62,239 nt of DNA, taken from assembly GCA_934141145.1 (NCBI GenBank), contig CAKPCA010000006.1, positions 1 through 62,239 of the forward strand, read 5' to 3'. The position numbers and the translations under genes were made by a program. The notes below the pieces were generated by a model. That model ran no database searches and was not told where the DNA came from. It was given only the letters and a program-made list of their open reading frames with translations. How positions within the stretch are numbered: the first letter of the stretch is position 1; every line of letters starts with the position of its first letter. This stretch comes from an uncultured Bacilli bacterium. Lineage in GTDB: Bacteria > Bacillota_I > Bacilli_A > RF39 > UBA660. This document shows positions 8,507-17,405 of this stretch, piece after piece.

Positions 8507-9035
8507 TTCAGCATATACTGAAAATTGGCTTCCAATAAAAAATATTGTTAATAATACAATTTTATTGGATAATAAAAAAATGGTAACAGGAGTAAAAATA
8601 CAACCTAGAAATATATTTATACTTGATGAGAATGTTCAAAATGGTGTTATTGATAGTTTGAAAACATTTTATAATTTAATTGATTTTGAATTTTGGCTTG
8701 TTGTAGCTGATAGACCAGTTGATATTAATTTATATGTTTCACAATTACAATTACAACTAAATGATACACAAAGTCCAGTGCTTAGAAAGTTGATATATGA
8801 TGATATTAAAAAAGCAGAATTATTTATGAATAATGATGTGGTTGATACAGAGTATTTTATATTGTTTAAAGAAAGTGATAATGATGCACTTCAAAAGAAG
8901 GTAAGATTGCTAATTAATAATTTAGCTTCTTGCGGTTTAATAGCATCTCAAACTTCAAATGAAGATTTAAGGATGATATTAGATAATTTCTTAAATGGGG
9001 GAACAAATTTTAGAAGTGGGACGGTGATGAGCTAA
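8493..9035 (+). CDS. Stand-alone TraC/VirB4 N-terminal-like protein
   Basis: 180 aa, no membrane helix, no Walker motif. The pattern IKNIVNNTILLDNKKMVTGV, then an aromatic ..FYNLIDFEFWLVVADRPVDI.. segment and a late FILFKESDND strand resembles the N-terminal TraC-like domain seen in some T4SS operons, where it can be a separate polypeptide upstream of VirB4. It overlaps virB3-like at its start and virB4 by one base at its end (TAATG). Probably a cytoplasmic partner of the ATPase. Family assignment is by pattern only. Confidence 0.55.
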   Translation: MSTNSSAYTENWLPIKNIVNNTILLDNKKMVTGVKIQPRNIFILDENVQNGVIDSLKTFYNLIDFEFWLVVADRPVDINLYVSQLQLQLNDTQSPVLRKLIYDDIKKAELFMNNDVVDTEYFILFKESDNDALQKKVRLLINNLASCGLIASQTSNEDLRMILDNFLNGGTNFRSGTVMS

Positions 9036-10825
9036 TGAGTATTAAAAGTGAAATAGCACCAAAAGGTTTAACCTTTAATATGAATGATTTCTTTATTAGT
9101 GATAAATATGCGACTATATTAACAGTTGTATCTTATCCTAAAATTATAGGTCCAGGTTATTTATCTAATTTAACAACTGGTATTCCTGGTGTTAAAATGG
9201 TTATTAAACACATTCCAGTAAGTTTTGATGTAGTATCAAAAATGTTAAATAAGCAATTACTTGATTTAAAAGAAAAATATCAGCACGAAAGTGATCAAAC
9301 TTATCAAGAAAGATTAAGGCAAGATTATGAGTCATTGGAATCATTTATTAGAGTTATTACAACTAATCAATCTAAAGTATTTGATTTCCAACTTCATATA
9401 ATGATTACTGCAGATACAAAGGAAGATCTTGAAAAAAGAAAACTCCAAGTTAAAAATGTTCTTGAAGCAATGGAACTTAGAGCAATATCTTTAAGATTTG
9501 AACAAGAAAAAGTACTAAAATCTTGTTTACCAATATTTGAAAAACAAGATATTGAAGATAGAATTGGTACACCTATTCCATCACCAACACTTGGTGCTAT
9601 GTATCCTTTTATATTTGATAGTATAAAAGATCAAGGATTGTCTTGTTTACTTGGCGTAGATTTCTCTGGTGGTATAATTTTATTTAATCAATTCTTGTAT
9701 CAAATAAAGAAGGAACATAATCGTAATAATGCGAATATGATTATTCTTGGTACATCTGGATCAGGTAAATCAACAGCAGCTAAATTATTACTTAGAACTC
9801 ACATTAGAAATCAATATAAAATAGTCGCAATAGATCCAGAAGGCGAACTTCAAGATATGACTAGATTATACGATGGTGATTTTATAGACTTAGGTCGTGG
9901 TGGAGAATATGGTATGATAAATCCACTTGAAATAGTAGTAGATGGTGATGAAGAAGATTCTGGTAGAGGTTTAGGTTATTCGATTCTAACTAAAACTCTT
10001 CAAACATTAAAGGCATTTATGAAATATTATGATCCATCAATTCCAGAAGATGTATTAACTTTATTTAATGAAGTAGTAGTAGAAACTTACCAGAGATTTG
10101 GTATAAATGTAAATACTGATTTTACTCAATTAACTCCTAATGATTATCCTACATTTAGTGATGTATATAAAACTATTAGAGGTAGAATTTTATCATATGG
10201 TGAGGCTACTCAAGAAAGGGATTTAATGGAAAAGCTTGAGTTAAAAGTTAGACCATTAACATTTGGAGGTCTTGAACATTATTTTGATGGTCATACAACA
10301 ATAGCTCCAAAATCAAATTTCATAGTATTTAACATAAGAGAACTTATGAATGCAGAAGCAAATGTTAAAAATGCATTATTCTTCAATATATTAAAACATG
10401 CATGGAGCTTATGCTTGGATTCTAGTATAAACACTGTATTAATGGTAGATGAAGCACATATGCTTTTAGGTAATAATAATGCATTAGGTGCAGACTTCTT
10501 AGCAAATGTACAAAGACGTGCTCGTAAATATAATTCAGGTACAATTATAATTACACAACAACCTAGTGATTTTGCTGCACCAGAAGTATTAATGCAAGGT
10601 AAAGCAATATTTGATAACTCTTCATATTATATGGTTATGGGTTTAAGAAAACAAGCTGTTGAAGATTTATCTAAGTTAATAGATTTAAATGATAATGAAA
10701 AAGAAAATATTAAGAGATATAATCAAGGTGAAGCATTATTTGTATGTGGTAGTAAACGTTTACAAATAAATGTTATTGCAACAGATGCAGAACTTGATTC
10801 ATTTGGTTCAAAAGGTGGGCTATAA
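9035..10825 (+). CDS. VirB4-family T4SS ATPase
   Basis: 596 aa. The N-terminal VirB4 domain (about 1-215) contains the FFISDKYATILTVVSYPK segment usual in Gram-positive VirB4/ConE proteins. The ATPase domain has Walker A GTSGSGKST near residue 238, IDPEGE, Walker B LMVDEAHML near 467, and the TQQPSDF sensor region. Expected to energise assembly and substrate transfer at the inner membrane. The ATG overlaps the preceding stop. All catalytic motifs are intact, so the machine appears functional. Confidence 0.93.
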   Translation: MSIKSEIAPKGLTFNMNDFFISDKYATILTVVSYPKIIGPGYLSNLTTGIPGVKMVIKHIPVSFDVVSKMLNKQLLDLKEKYQHESDQTYQERLRQDYESLESFIRVITTNQSKVFDFQLHIMITADTKEDLEKRKLQVKNVLEAMELRAISLRFEQEKVLKSCLPIFEKQDIEDRIGTPIPSPTLGAMYPFIFDSIKDQGLSCLLGVDFSGGIILFNQFLYQIKKEHNRNNANMIILGTSGSGKSTAAKLLLRTHIRNQYKIVAIDPEGELQDMTRLYDGDFIDLGRGGEYGMINPLEIVVDGDEEDSGRGLGYSILTKTLQTLKAFMKYYDPSIPEDVLTLFNEVVVETYQRFGINVNTDFTQLTPNDYPTFSDVYKTIRGRILSYGEATQERDLMEKLELKVRPLTFGGLEHYFDGHTTIAPKSNFIVFNIRELMNAEANVKNALFFNILKHAWSLCLDSSINTVLMVDEAHMLLGNNNALGADFLANVQRRARKYNSGTIIITQQPSDFAAPEVLMQGKAIFDNSSYYMVMGLRKQAVEDLSKLIDLNDNEKENIKRYNQGEALFVCGSKRLQINVIATDAELDSFGSKGGL

Positions 10826-10850
10826 TTTATAAAAGAAATAAGGTGGTAGA

Positions 10851-13682
10851 ATGAAAGACGCAATTGAAGGTGGTGCAAAAGCGGCAGAGACTGGCGCAAA
10901 GGCAGTTGAGCAAGGAGCAAAAACAGTTAGTAATGCAGCTAATACTGCTAATAAAGCTGCAGACACTGCGAGTGAAGCTAGTTCTGCAGCGCAAAAATTA
11001 CCAAAATCTAAAAATTCAGTATCAAATCTTTCATCTGAGGGTAACAGCTCAGATTCTTCCACTTTAAAGAATGTTACTTCAAAAAGAAATTCTGAAACAT
11101 TAGGTAAAGGTATTGATAGTAACTCTAGTAAAGAAGATAGTGCTAAGGATGCTTTAGAGAAATCAAAGGAAAATAGAGGACGAAAAGAAAATAAATATAG
11201 TAAAACTCAAGAACGATTAGACGACATCAGTAATAGAATAGAAAATAGTAAAGAAGAAGTCCCTGATACAGAAATTGGTGAAGAAGATGCTGGGTCTAAT
11301 TTTGCCAAAGATACTGCTAAAAAGGCAGGGAATGCTGCAAAAACTGTAGCTAGCGATGCCGTAGGTTCTGCTGCAGATATTGCTGGTATAGCAGGAGGTA
11401 TAGCTTCAGGAAATTATGTTGGAGCTGTATTTAGTGGAATTGGGTTGCTTGGCAGACTTGCAAAATATTATATATTATATTTTTTGGTTACCTTATTTGT
11501 AATGATTATTTCTATAGCACTTATAATTTATGGTGTTTATGGTCCATTACTTGAAGCAATGGAAAGATTTGATGAAATAGCAAATAGAGTTACAGATACT
11601 TTAGAAAAAGGTAATAATTTTTATACTGGATTTGGATATCAATCAACAAAAGATGCTTTTTATGAGGAATTAGAATATTTATATAATGAGTATGATAAAC
11701 AGTTAAACGTTCCATTATTAATGAGTACATTATTTTATACAGAAATGTTTAATGGTTATGATAGTGATTTTAATATAGATTTAATTGGTGATGATACAGG
11801 TGATATAGAAGAACTTGAAGGATCTGCGTTAAAAGGTGCAATAATAATGTATTTAGAAACTAAGTATAATGATGTTTACTCAACTTTGGATGAAGATGGT
11901 AAAAACTATACAATAGGTAAAATATATAGACTTAGAAAACTTGCAAGACATCAACTTGATACAGCTCTATTTGGTTCTAACTTACCTACAACAAGCGAAG
12001 AAATAACATTAAAAGATTTTGTTGAAAGATCAAAAAGTAGACTTTCCGATGATGCATACCAGTATCTTCAAACTATAGCATCTGTAAATAATCCATTTAT
12101 TAATGCAACAAACGCAATAAAAGGATTATATGATATGATAAAGGGTACTGAGATTTGTGAGACAACTAGTATTTGTAATCCTACAGAAAATGAACTTGCA
12201 TTTCAAAATTTAATAAAAGAATTGGTAATGACTAGCTCTTCTGTATCAAGCTTAAGATATAGTATTACTGATGGCGTATTTTATGTAACTATTTATAAAT
12301 ACAAGGCTAACGAAGAAAATTATAAAAAATATTTAAAGGAATATTATATTCCAAAAATGCCAGAATTTAGGGATTATATAGGTAATGCAACAGGGGATGC
12401 AAAAGATAAAATAATAGATAATTTGATTAATGATATATATGCCAATATGAAAGACTTTGCCGATATATTTGGTTATGATTTAGATGCAGAGGTAGAAAGT
12501 TATGAGGATTCCTGTGTTGGCGGTATAGAGCCAGAACTTGCAAATTCTGACAATCTAGGATTGCCAGTAAAAGTTGCAGAGGGGGTAACTCCTACATTTG
12601 ATGGTGATTATGCTTTTGGTATTAGAGATGGAAAAAATCATAATGGTATTGATATTAATACATCAACAACAGGTTCTAAAGAAGGGGATCCTGTTTACGC
12701 AATTGCAGATGGTGAAGTAATAGATTCTAGACCTACAGTTTCTTGTAATTCAAGAAAAGAAGAAAATTGTCCTACTACAGGTGCTTGGGTTAGGATAAAA
12801 CATAGTATTACAATAGAGAAAAATACATATAATTTTATTTCTGTTTATATGCATATGCAAGCTAATAGTGGACAACCTGCAGTTGGTACTAAAGTAGAAA
12901 AAGGACAAGTAATTGGTCATATTGGAAATACAGGTGATTCATCTGGATCACATCTACATTTTGAGTTTAGAAAGTATAATGATTCATCTAATTCAACACC
13001 ATTAGATCCAGTTAATCTATTTATTAAATGTTCATCCGGAGGAGATTGGAATTTGCATAAAACTTCATTAAGTAGAAGTCAATTTGTTTCTAAAATGCAA
13101 GAATATTGCAATAAAAACTCATGTAGTTCTAACTTGAGAATGTTTGTTGAAAAAGCTCAAATAATTTATGATGCTTCAGTTAATAATAATGTAAATCCAG
13201 AAGTAATTGTTACTCGTGCTATAACAGAAGGATTTAGTCCAGGAGATTCAACGTATAATTATTATGGTATCGGCTGTACAAATGTTGGTGGTAACTGTAG
13301 TAGTTATTCATCTTTAGAAGATGGTATAAAAGGTTTTGCAAATTTGAAAATAGTAAAAGAAAAAAATACAGTTGAAGAAATGTTATCTAATTATGCTTAT
13401 ATTGGTGATTATTGGTATAATGATCCTGTTTATAGTCATATTCAAAAAAGAATGATTAATGGTTCATCTGCTGGAGGATGTTATTATTTTCCATATGTAA
13501 GTCAGTATATGAATGGAGAACGAGTTACTACGGTTCAGAAAGCTTGTGATGCTGCTAAATGTACTAATACTAATGGTACAAATTGTCTTCCAACAATAGA
13601 TGATGATCAAAAAGCATATGTAAAATACCAATTAAATCAAAAGATGGGTAAATATAGAAAAGATATATTTGGTATTGAATAA
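10851..13682 (+). CDS. T4SS-associated bifunctional cell-wall hydrolase (M23 peptidase + glucosaminidase-like)
   Basis: 943 aa. The N-terminus (1-200) is cytoplasmic, with Ala-rich repeats (GAKA/GAKT units) and Ser/Lys-rich low-complexity sequence. One membrane helix lies near 204-229, then an ~370-residue extracytoplasmic linker. A LytM/M23 domain near 570-710 has the Zn motifs HNGIDI (~598) and HLHFEF (~700). The C-terminal domain (~755-920) resembles endo-beta-N-acetylglucosaminidase (NPEVIVTRAITEG, NYYGIGC). Functionally equivalent to the VirB1/PrgK/CwlT-type hydrolases that open peptidoglycan for a T4SS. It starts after AAGGTGG, 25 bases behind virB4. Confidence 0.85.
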   Translation: MKDAIEGGAKAAETGAKAVEQGAKTVSNAANTANKAADTASEASSAAQKLPKSKNSVSNLSSEGNSSDSSTLKNVTSKRNSETLGKGIDSNSSKEDSAKDALEKSKENRGRKENKYSKTQERLDDISNRIENSKEEVPDTEIGEEDAGSNFAKDTAKKAGNAAKTVASDAVGSAADIAGIAGGIASGNYVGAVFSGIGLLGRLAKYYILYFLVTLFVMIISIALIIYGVYGPLLEAMERFDEIANRVTDTLEKGNNFYTGFGYQSTKDAFYEELEYLYNEYDKQLNVPLLMSTLFYTEMFNGYDSDFNIDLIGDDTGDIEELEGSALKGAIIMYLETKYNDVYSTLDEDGKNYTIGKIYRLRKLARHQLDTALFGSNLPTTSEEITLKDFVERSKSRLSDDAYQYLQTIASVNNPFINATNAIKGLYDMIKGTEICETTSICNPTENELAFQNLIKELVMTSSSVSSLRYSITDGVFYVTIYKYKANEENYKKYLKEYYIPKMPEFRDYIGNATGDAKDKIIDNLINDIYANMKDFADIFGYDLDAEVESYEDSCVGGIEPELANSDNLGLPVKVAEGVTPTFDGDYAFGIRDGKNHNGIDINTSTTGSKEGDPVYAIADGEVIDSRPTVSCNSRKEENCPTTGAWVRIKHSITIEKNTYNFISVYMHMQANSGQPAVGTKVEKGQVIGHIGNTGDSSGSHLHFEFRKYNDSSNSTPLDPVNLFIKCSSGGDWNLHKTSLSRSQFVSKMQEYCNKNSCSSNLRMFVEKAQIIYDASVNNNVNPEVIVTRAITEGFSPGDSTYNYYGIGCTNVGGNCSSYSSLEDGIKGFANLKIVKEKNTVEEMLSNYAYIGDYWYNDPVYSHIQKRMINGSSAGGCYYFPYVSQYMNGERVTTVQKACDAAKCTNTNGTNCLPTIDDDQKAYVKYQLNQKMGKYRKDIFGIE

Positions 13683-13688
13683 ATAAAA

Positions 13689-13718
13689 AATAGGTATTTA
13701 AAAATACTTATTTTTTTG
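13689..13718 (+). terminator. Terminator between wall hydrolase and coupling-protein genes
   Basis: A 10-bp stem (13689-13698 with 13703-13712, one wobble) with a short loop and a T7 run. A TATAAT box at 13720-13725 follows at once, so the VirD4-like gene can be transcribed on its own. Confidence 0.75.
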
Positions 13719-13759
13719 TTATAATTAAATATAGTATAAATATTACTTGAGGTGATAAT

Positions 13760-16015
13760 ATGAAATTAAAGTTTAGAGCAGAGAAAAAAGATGTTATAGC
13801 ATTTGCTTGTGTAGCAGGTTTTATGCTTTATTTAGTTGCAATTTGTGTATTAAATGTATCATTTATTGTTCAAGAAGGAACACCTTGGGGACTTAACCCA
13901 ATACTTGCTTTTACTCCAAAATATATAGTAACAACGTTGGTATTATGGTTTGTTTCTATAGCATTTTTATTTTCATCTACATCATCATATTTTTTTACTA
14001 GAGAAAAAGGTTTCGGATATACTAGTGAAAAAAAAGAAGATGGATATGCTAGATGGGCAAAAGAAGGTGAAATAAAAAAGGCTAAAGGTGTTGTAAGAGT
14101 TCCATATATAGATAAAAAATCTAATGCAGGTGGTACACCTTTAGTATATGATAAAGAAGCCGCTTATGTTGATAATGGAGAAAGTCATACTCTTGTTATT
14201 GGTGCAACTGGTTCCGGTAAAACAGCAGGTATTATTAATCCAACAGTAAAAATGCTTATGAAAGCAAGGGAATCTATGATAATATCTGACCCTAAAGGTG
14301 AAATATATGAGGATAATTCTGGACTTTTAAGAGAGCTTGGTTACGAGATTATAATACTTAACTTTCGTGATCCACAAAAAGGTAATTGTTGGAATCCATA
14401 TCATTTACCATATAAATATCAAAAGGATGGTAACTTTGATAAAGCAAATGAACTTTTAAATGACTTATCAACTAATATAGTTGTAGATGGCCAAGGGAAT
14501 GATCCATTCTGGCAGGATTCTGCTGCAAGTTATTTAACAGGGTTATCACTTGCTATGTTTGAAGATGCTAAACCAGAAGAAATAAATATAAATACTGTAA
14601 ATTTAATGATGACAACCGGTGAAGATAAATATGGCGCATCAAATTATTTAAAAGAGTATTTTAATGCAAAGGATCCAGCATCACCAGCATGTGTTAATGC
14701 ACTTGGTACAGTTAATGCACCTAATGAAACAAAGGGTGGTATAGTATCTGTATTAAAACAAAAAGTAAAGACTTTAGCAGTTACAAAAAATTTATCAGAG
14801 ATGCTTTCCAAAAATGATTTTGAAATGGATAGTATAGGTGAAAAACCAACTGCAGTATTTATGATTATACAAGATGAAAAAACAACATATCATTCACTTG
14901 CTACTATATTTGTTAAACAATGTTATGAAGCTTTAATAAATGTTGCTCATCAACATGGAGGTAAACTTCCAGTTAGAACAAATTTCTTACTTGATGAGTT
15001 TGCTAATATGCCTAAGTTTAAAGATATTACAACTATGGTTACAGCAGCTCGTTCAAGACAAATAAGATTTACATTTATCATCCAGAATTTTGCACAGTTA
15101 AAACAAAATTATGGTGATCATGATGCAGAAACTATTCGTGGTAATTGTGGTAACTTAATATATTTATTAACAGGTGAATTATCCGCATTAGAAGAAATTA
15201 GTAAATTATGTGGTGACAAGCTTGTAAGAGTAGGTAAAGATAAAAAGGAAGAAACAAGACCTCTTGTTACAGTATCAGAACTTCAAAGAATGAAGGATAA
15301 TGAATTTATATTAATTAAACAAAGATGTGCACCATTCAAAGGTAAATTGAAAAAAGATTATGAAACTGATTTTGGTTTTGGTAAAGGTGTAGATCATTAT
15401 GGGAAAAATGTAATTTATCCACAAAGAGAGATGACACCAATAAAAACTTTTGATATAAAAGAGTTTGTTAGAAAGAAAAAACAAGAAGCTTTAGAAAATA
15501 TAGGTAATGATTCTAGTTCAAGCGGTGGAAGATCTCCTTTCCCAACATTTCCAGGAATGCCAGGGGGACCTAAAGACTTAAGTAGTGCATCAGATTTTGA
15601 TATTGATAAGATGATTAAAGAAATAGATGCTGAAATTGCAAGACTAGAAGCAGAGGAAAAGAAAGAAGCTGAAAAGAAGGATAATGATAAAAAGGTTGAA
15701 ACTTTACAATCACCTAAGGTTGAAGAAAAAGAAGAAGAAAAATTAGACAATATTTTAAGCGGACCATCATTATCACAATCACAACCAGATGAGCAAACAA
15801 ATACACATGATAGTTCTAATAAAGAACCTAACATAGAAAAAGTAGTTCATAGTAATATGGTTGATTTACATACATTTGAACTTAAAGATGACGAAAAAAA
15901 GAATGAAGAAAATAAAAATTCAGATGTAGTTGTAAACGAAAATAAGAAAGATCAAATATTATCTGATAAAGATGATTATGATGATTTCTTTGATGATTTC
16001 TTTTTTGAAGAATAA
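13760..16015 (+). CDS. VirD4/TraG-type coupling ATPase
   Basis: 751 aa. Two N-terminal membrane helices (about 10-33 and 53-74), then the T4CP ATPase: Walker A GATGSGKT near 148, SDPKGE, NPYHLPY, Walker B LLDEFANMP near 410 and the ARSRQIRFTFIIQN motif. These are hallmarks of TraG/VirD4 coupling proteins, which select substrates (nucleoprotein or protein) for the channel. After ~590 the sequence becomes a Pro/Gly-rich linker and a strongly acidic/Lys-rich tail ending in an Asp/Phe/Glu cluster, not a standard part of the family. It has its own promoter (see terminator entry) and RBS GAGGTGAT. No relaxase gene accompanies it. Confidence 0.93.
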   Translation: MKLKFRAEKKDVIAFACVAGFMLYLVAICVLNVSFIVQEGTPWGLNPILAFTPKYIVTTLVLWFVSIAFLFSSTSSYFFTREKGFGYTSEKKEDGYARWAKEGEIKKAKGVVRVPYIDKKSNAGGTPLVYDKEAAYVDNGESHTLVIGATGSGKTAGIINPTVKMLMKARESMIISDPKGEIYEDNSGLLRELGYEIIILNFRDPQKGNCWNPYHLPYKYQKDGNFDKANELLNDLSTNIVVDGQGNDPFWQDSAASYLTGLSLAMFEDAKPEEININTVNLMMTTGEDKYGASNYLKEYFNAKDPASPACVNALGTVNAPNETKGGIVSVLKQKVKTLAVTKNLSEMLSKNDFEMDSIGEKPTAVFMIIQDEKTTYHSLATIFVKQCYEALINVAHQHGGKLPVRTNFLLDEFANMPKFKDITTMVTAARSRQIRFTFIIQNFAQLKQNYGDHDAETIRGNCGNLIYLLTGELSALEEISKLCGDKLVRVGKDKKEETRPLVTVSELQRMKDNEFILIKQRCAPFKGKLKKDYETDFGFGKGVDHYGKNVIYPQREMTPIKTFDIKEFVRKKKQEALENIGNDSSSSGGRSPFPTFPGMPGGPKDLSSASDFDIDKMIKEIDAEIARLEAEEKKEAEKKDNDKKVETLQSPKVEEKEEEKLDNILSGPSLSQSQPDEQTNTHDSSNKEPNIEKVVHSNMVDLHTFELKDDEKKNEENKNSDVVVNENKKDQILSDKDDYDDFFDDFFFEE

Positions 16016-16067
16016 CTTACCTATAACAAAACATGAAAAAATTCATATTATATAATGGTGAAGAATA

Positions 16068-16352
16068 ATGAAGAGTATTGAGTCTAAATATTTAAAACCA
16101 GAATATAATATAATAGATATAAGAGATAAAATATCATATATGCAAGGTCATATTTATAGTGCAAAAAATATAGATATGAATATTTTAGTAGAAATTCCAG
16201 AAAGATATTTAAATAAGAATGATACATATTATATATATTGTACTTCTGGAAGTAAAAGTAAGAGATGTGTAAATATGCTAAATATTTTAGGATATAACGC
16301 TATTAATATAGAAGATGGTTATGAAGGTTATAATAAAACTTTACAAAATTAA
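16068..16352 (+). CDS. Single-domain rhodanese-like protein
   Basis: 94 aa. It contains the rhodanese fold order IDIRDKISYMQGHIYSAKNI, then the active-site loop YCTSGSKSKR with the catalytic Cys and basic residues, and GYNAINIEDGYEGY at the end. Probably a cytoplasmic sulfurtransferase handling persulfide sulfur. Its own TATAAT-like box lies at about 16048-16053. It is followed by a hairpin terminator, so it is monocistronic and not part of the secretion locus. Confidence 0.85.
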   Translation: MKSIESKYLKPEYNIIDIRDKISYMQGHIYSAKNIDMNILVEIPERYLNKNDTYYIYCTSGSKSKRCVNMLNILGYNAINIEDGYEGYNKTLQN

Positions 16353-16389
16353 ATTCTAGTGTTATAATGTGTCTTGCTTTGTAAATGCA

Positions 16390-16420
16390 GTAATCCTTTT
16401 TACAGGATTACTTTTAATTT
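16390..16420 (+). terminator. Terminator after rhodanese gene
   Basis: A 7-bp stem GTAATCC/GGATTAC (16390-16396, 16405-16411) with an 8-base loop and a T-rich tail. Confidence 0.8.
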
Positions 16421-16441
16421 TAAAGGAAAGGAATGAATAAA

Positions 16442-17077
16442 ATGAGTTATAATTTAGTAATAGATCAAAGTAAAATAGATGAATTAATGCTTAAGTATAA
16501 TTTTGCACTTCAATCCTTAGAAACACAATTAAATATATTAATTAAAGAATTTGAATTTAAAAATAAATATAATCCTGTTGAGCATATTAAAGCGAGAATT
16601 AAAACTGAAAAAAGTGCGATTGATAAGCTAGAAAGAAAAGGGTATGAAGTTTCAATTAAAAACTTAATACTTCATGTTCATGATATGATAGGAATAAGAA
16701 TAGTTTGTTCATTTATATCGGATGTATATGATATAGTTGATATTATAAAAAATTCAAAACAAATAAAGGTAAAAAGTGAGAAAGATTATATTAAAAGTCC
16801 TAAAGATACAGGATATATAAGTTATCATTTAATTGTATATGTTCCAATATATATAAATAATACTGTTGAATATATAGAAGCAGAGATACAAATAAGAACT
16901 CTTGCGATGGATTTTTGGGCTAGTTTAGATCATAAAATACAATATAAGTTTCCAAATGATACTATACCAGAAGAGGTAAAACAAGAAATGTATAATTGTG
17001 CGTTTGATATACAAGCTTTAGATAGTAAGATGGAAAAATTAAATGATAAAGTTAGAAAATATAATAAAAAGGATTGA
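16442..17077 (+). CDS. Small alarmone synthetase (RelA/SpoT synthetase domain only)
   Basis: About 211 aa with only the (p)ppGpp synthetase domain; no HD hydrolase, TGS or ACT domain. Seen: VEHIKARIKTEKSAIDKLERKG, the HDMIGIRIVC motif, then the KDTGYISYHLIV region and the EIQIRTLAMDFWASLDHKI motif that binds pyrophosphate donor/acceptor. It matches the RelQ/YjbM (SasB) class, cytoplasmic and tetrameric in known members. The ATG at 16442 is preferred over the one at 16433 because the AAAGGAAAGG RBS ends only two bases before the latter. Confidence 0.92.
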   Translation: MSYNLVIDQSKIDELMLKYNFALQSLETQLNILIKEFEFKNKYNPVEHIKARIKTEKSAIDKLERKGYEVSIKNLILHVHDMIGIRIVCSFISDVYDIVDIIKNSKQIKVKSEKDYIKSPKDTGYISYHLIVYVPIYINNTVEYIEAEIQIRTLAMDFWASLDHKIQYKFPNDTIPEEVKQEMYNCAFDIQALDSKMEKLNDKVRKYNKKD

Positions 17078-17135
17078 TTCTATGTTATTTATATGATATA
17101 TTATAATACTTTCTAAAAAAAAGGTGGTGTTAAAT

Positions 17136-17303
17136 ATGTCATGGGAATCAGACCAAATTCAATCATTAAGAATAGTTTTAAGAGAACTTCAAAAAGAAGG
17201 ATTAGTAAGAGAAATGAGAAGACTTTCTGAAGCTATTGAAAAACAAAATGAACTAAAAGAAATAGAATTAGGTTTAAAACCAAATAATAAGACTTGTAAA
17301 TAA
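17136..17303 (+). CDS. 55-aa uncharacterised helical protein
   Basis: A short ORF with a good RBS (AAGGTGG at 17121-17127) and ATG at 17136, ending in TAA inside its own terminator hairpin. The product starts MSWESDQI and is a charged amphipathic helix (LRELQKEGLVREMRRLSEAIEKQ) with one Cys near the end. No family recognised. It follows the alarmone synthetase by 58 bases and may be co-transcribed. The RBS, codon use and dedicated terminator argue that it is real. Confidence 0.6.
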   Translation: MSWESDQIQSLRIVLRELQKEGLVREMRRLSEAIEKQNELKEIELGLKPNNKTCK

Positions 17304-17320
17304 CTTTACAAGTTTTTATT
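17292..17320 (+). terminator. Terminator after 55-aa protein gene
   Basis: A 9-bp perfect stem ACTTGTAAA/TTTACAAGT with a TAAC loop followed by TTTTATTTT. The stop codon of the small gene lies in the loop. Confidence 0.85.
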
Positions 17321-17349
17321 TTGCTTTTGTAAATTTAATACTTACATAA

Positions 17350-17378
17350 TTGTTATTATTTAGTAAATATTATATAAT
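17350..17378 (+). promoter_or_regulatory. Promoter of phosphoketolase gene
   Basis: -35 TTGTTA (17350-17355), 17-bp spacer, -10 TATAAT (17373-17378), followed by RBS CGGAGG at 17393. Confidence 0.6.
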
Positions 17379-17405
17379 GTAATTATATAGTGCGGAGGCA
17401 AAAAT

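Noticed and set aside
8493..10825. Frameshifted single virB4 gene
   Set aside because: The downstream gene already has its own N-terminal VirB4 domain and the upstream protein has a different domain pattern, so these are two genes and not one broken gene.
4051..16015. Integrative conjugative element
   Set aside because: No integrase, relaxase, excisionase, attachment repeats or cargo genes are seen, and the locus does not adjoin a tRNA. The idea is kept only as an alternative to a resident secretion system.
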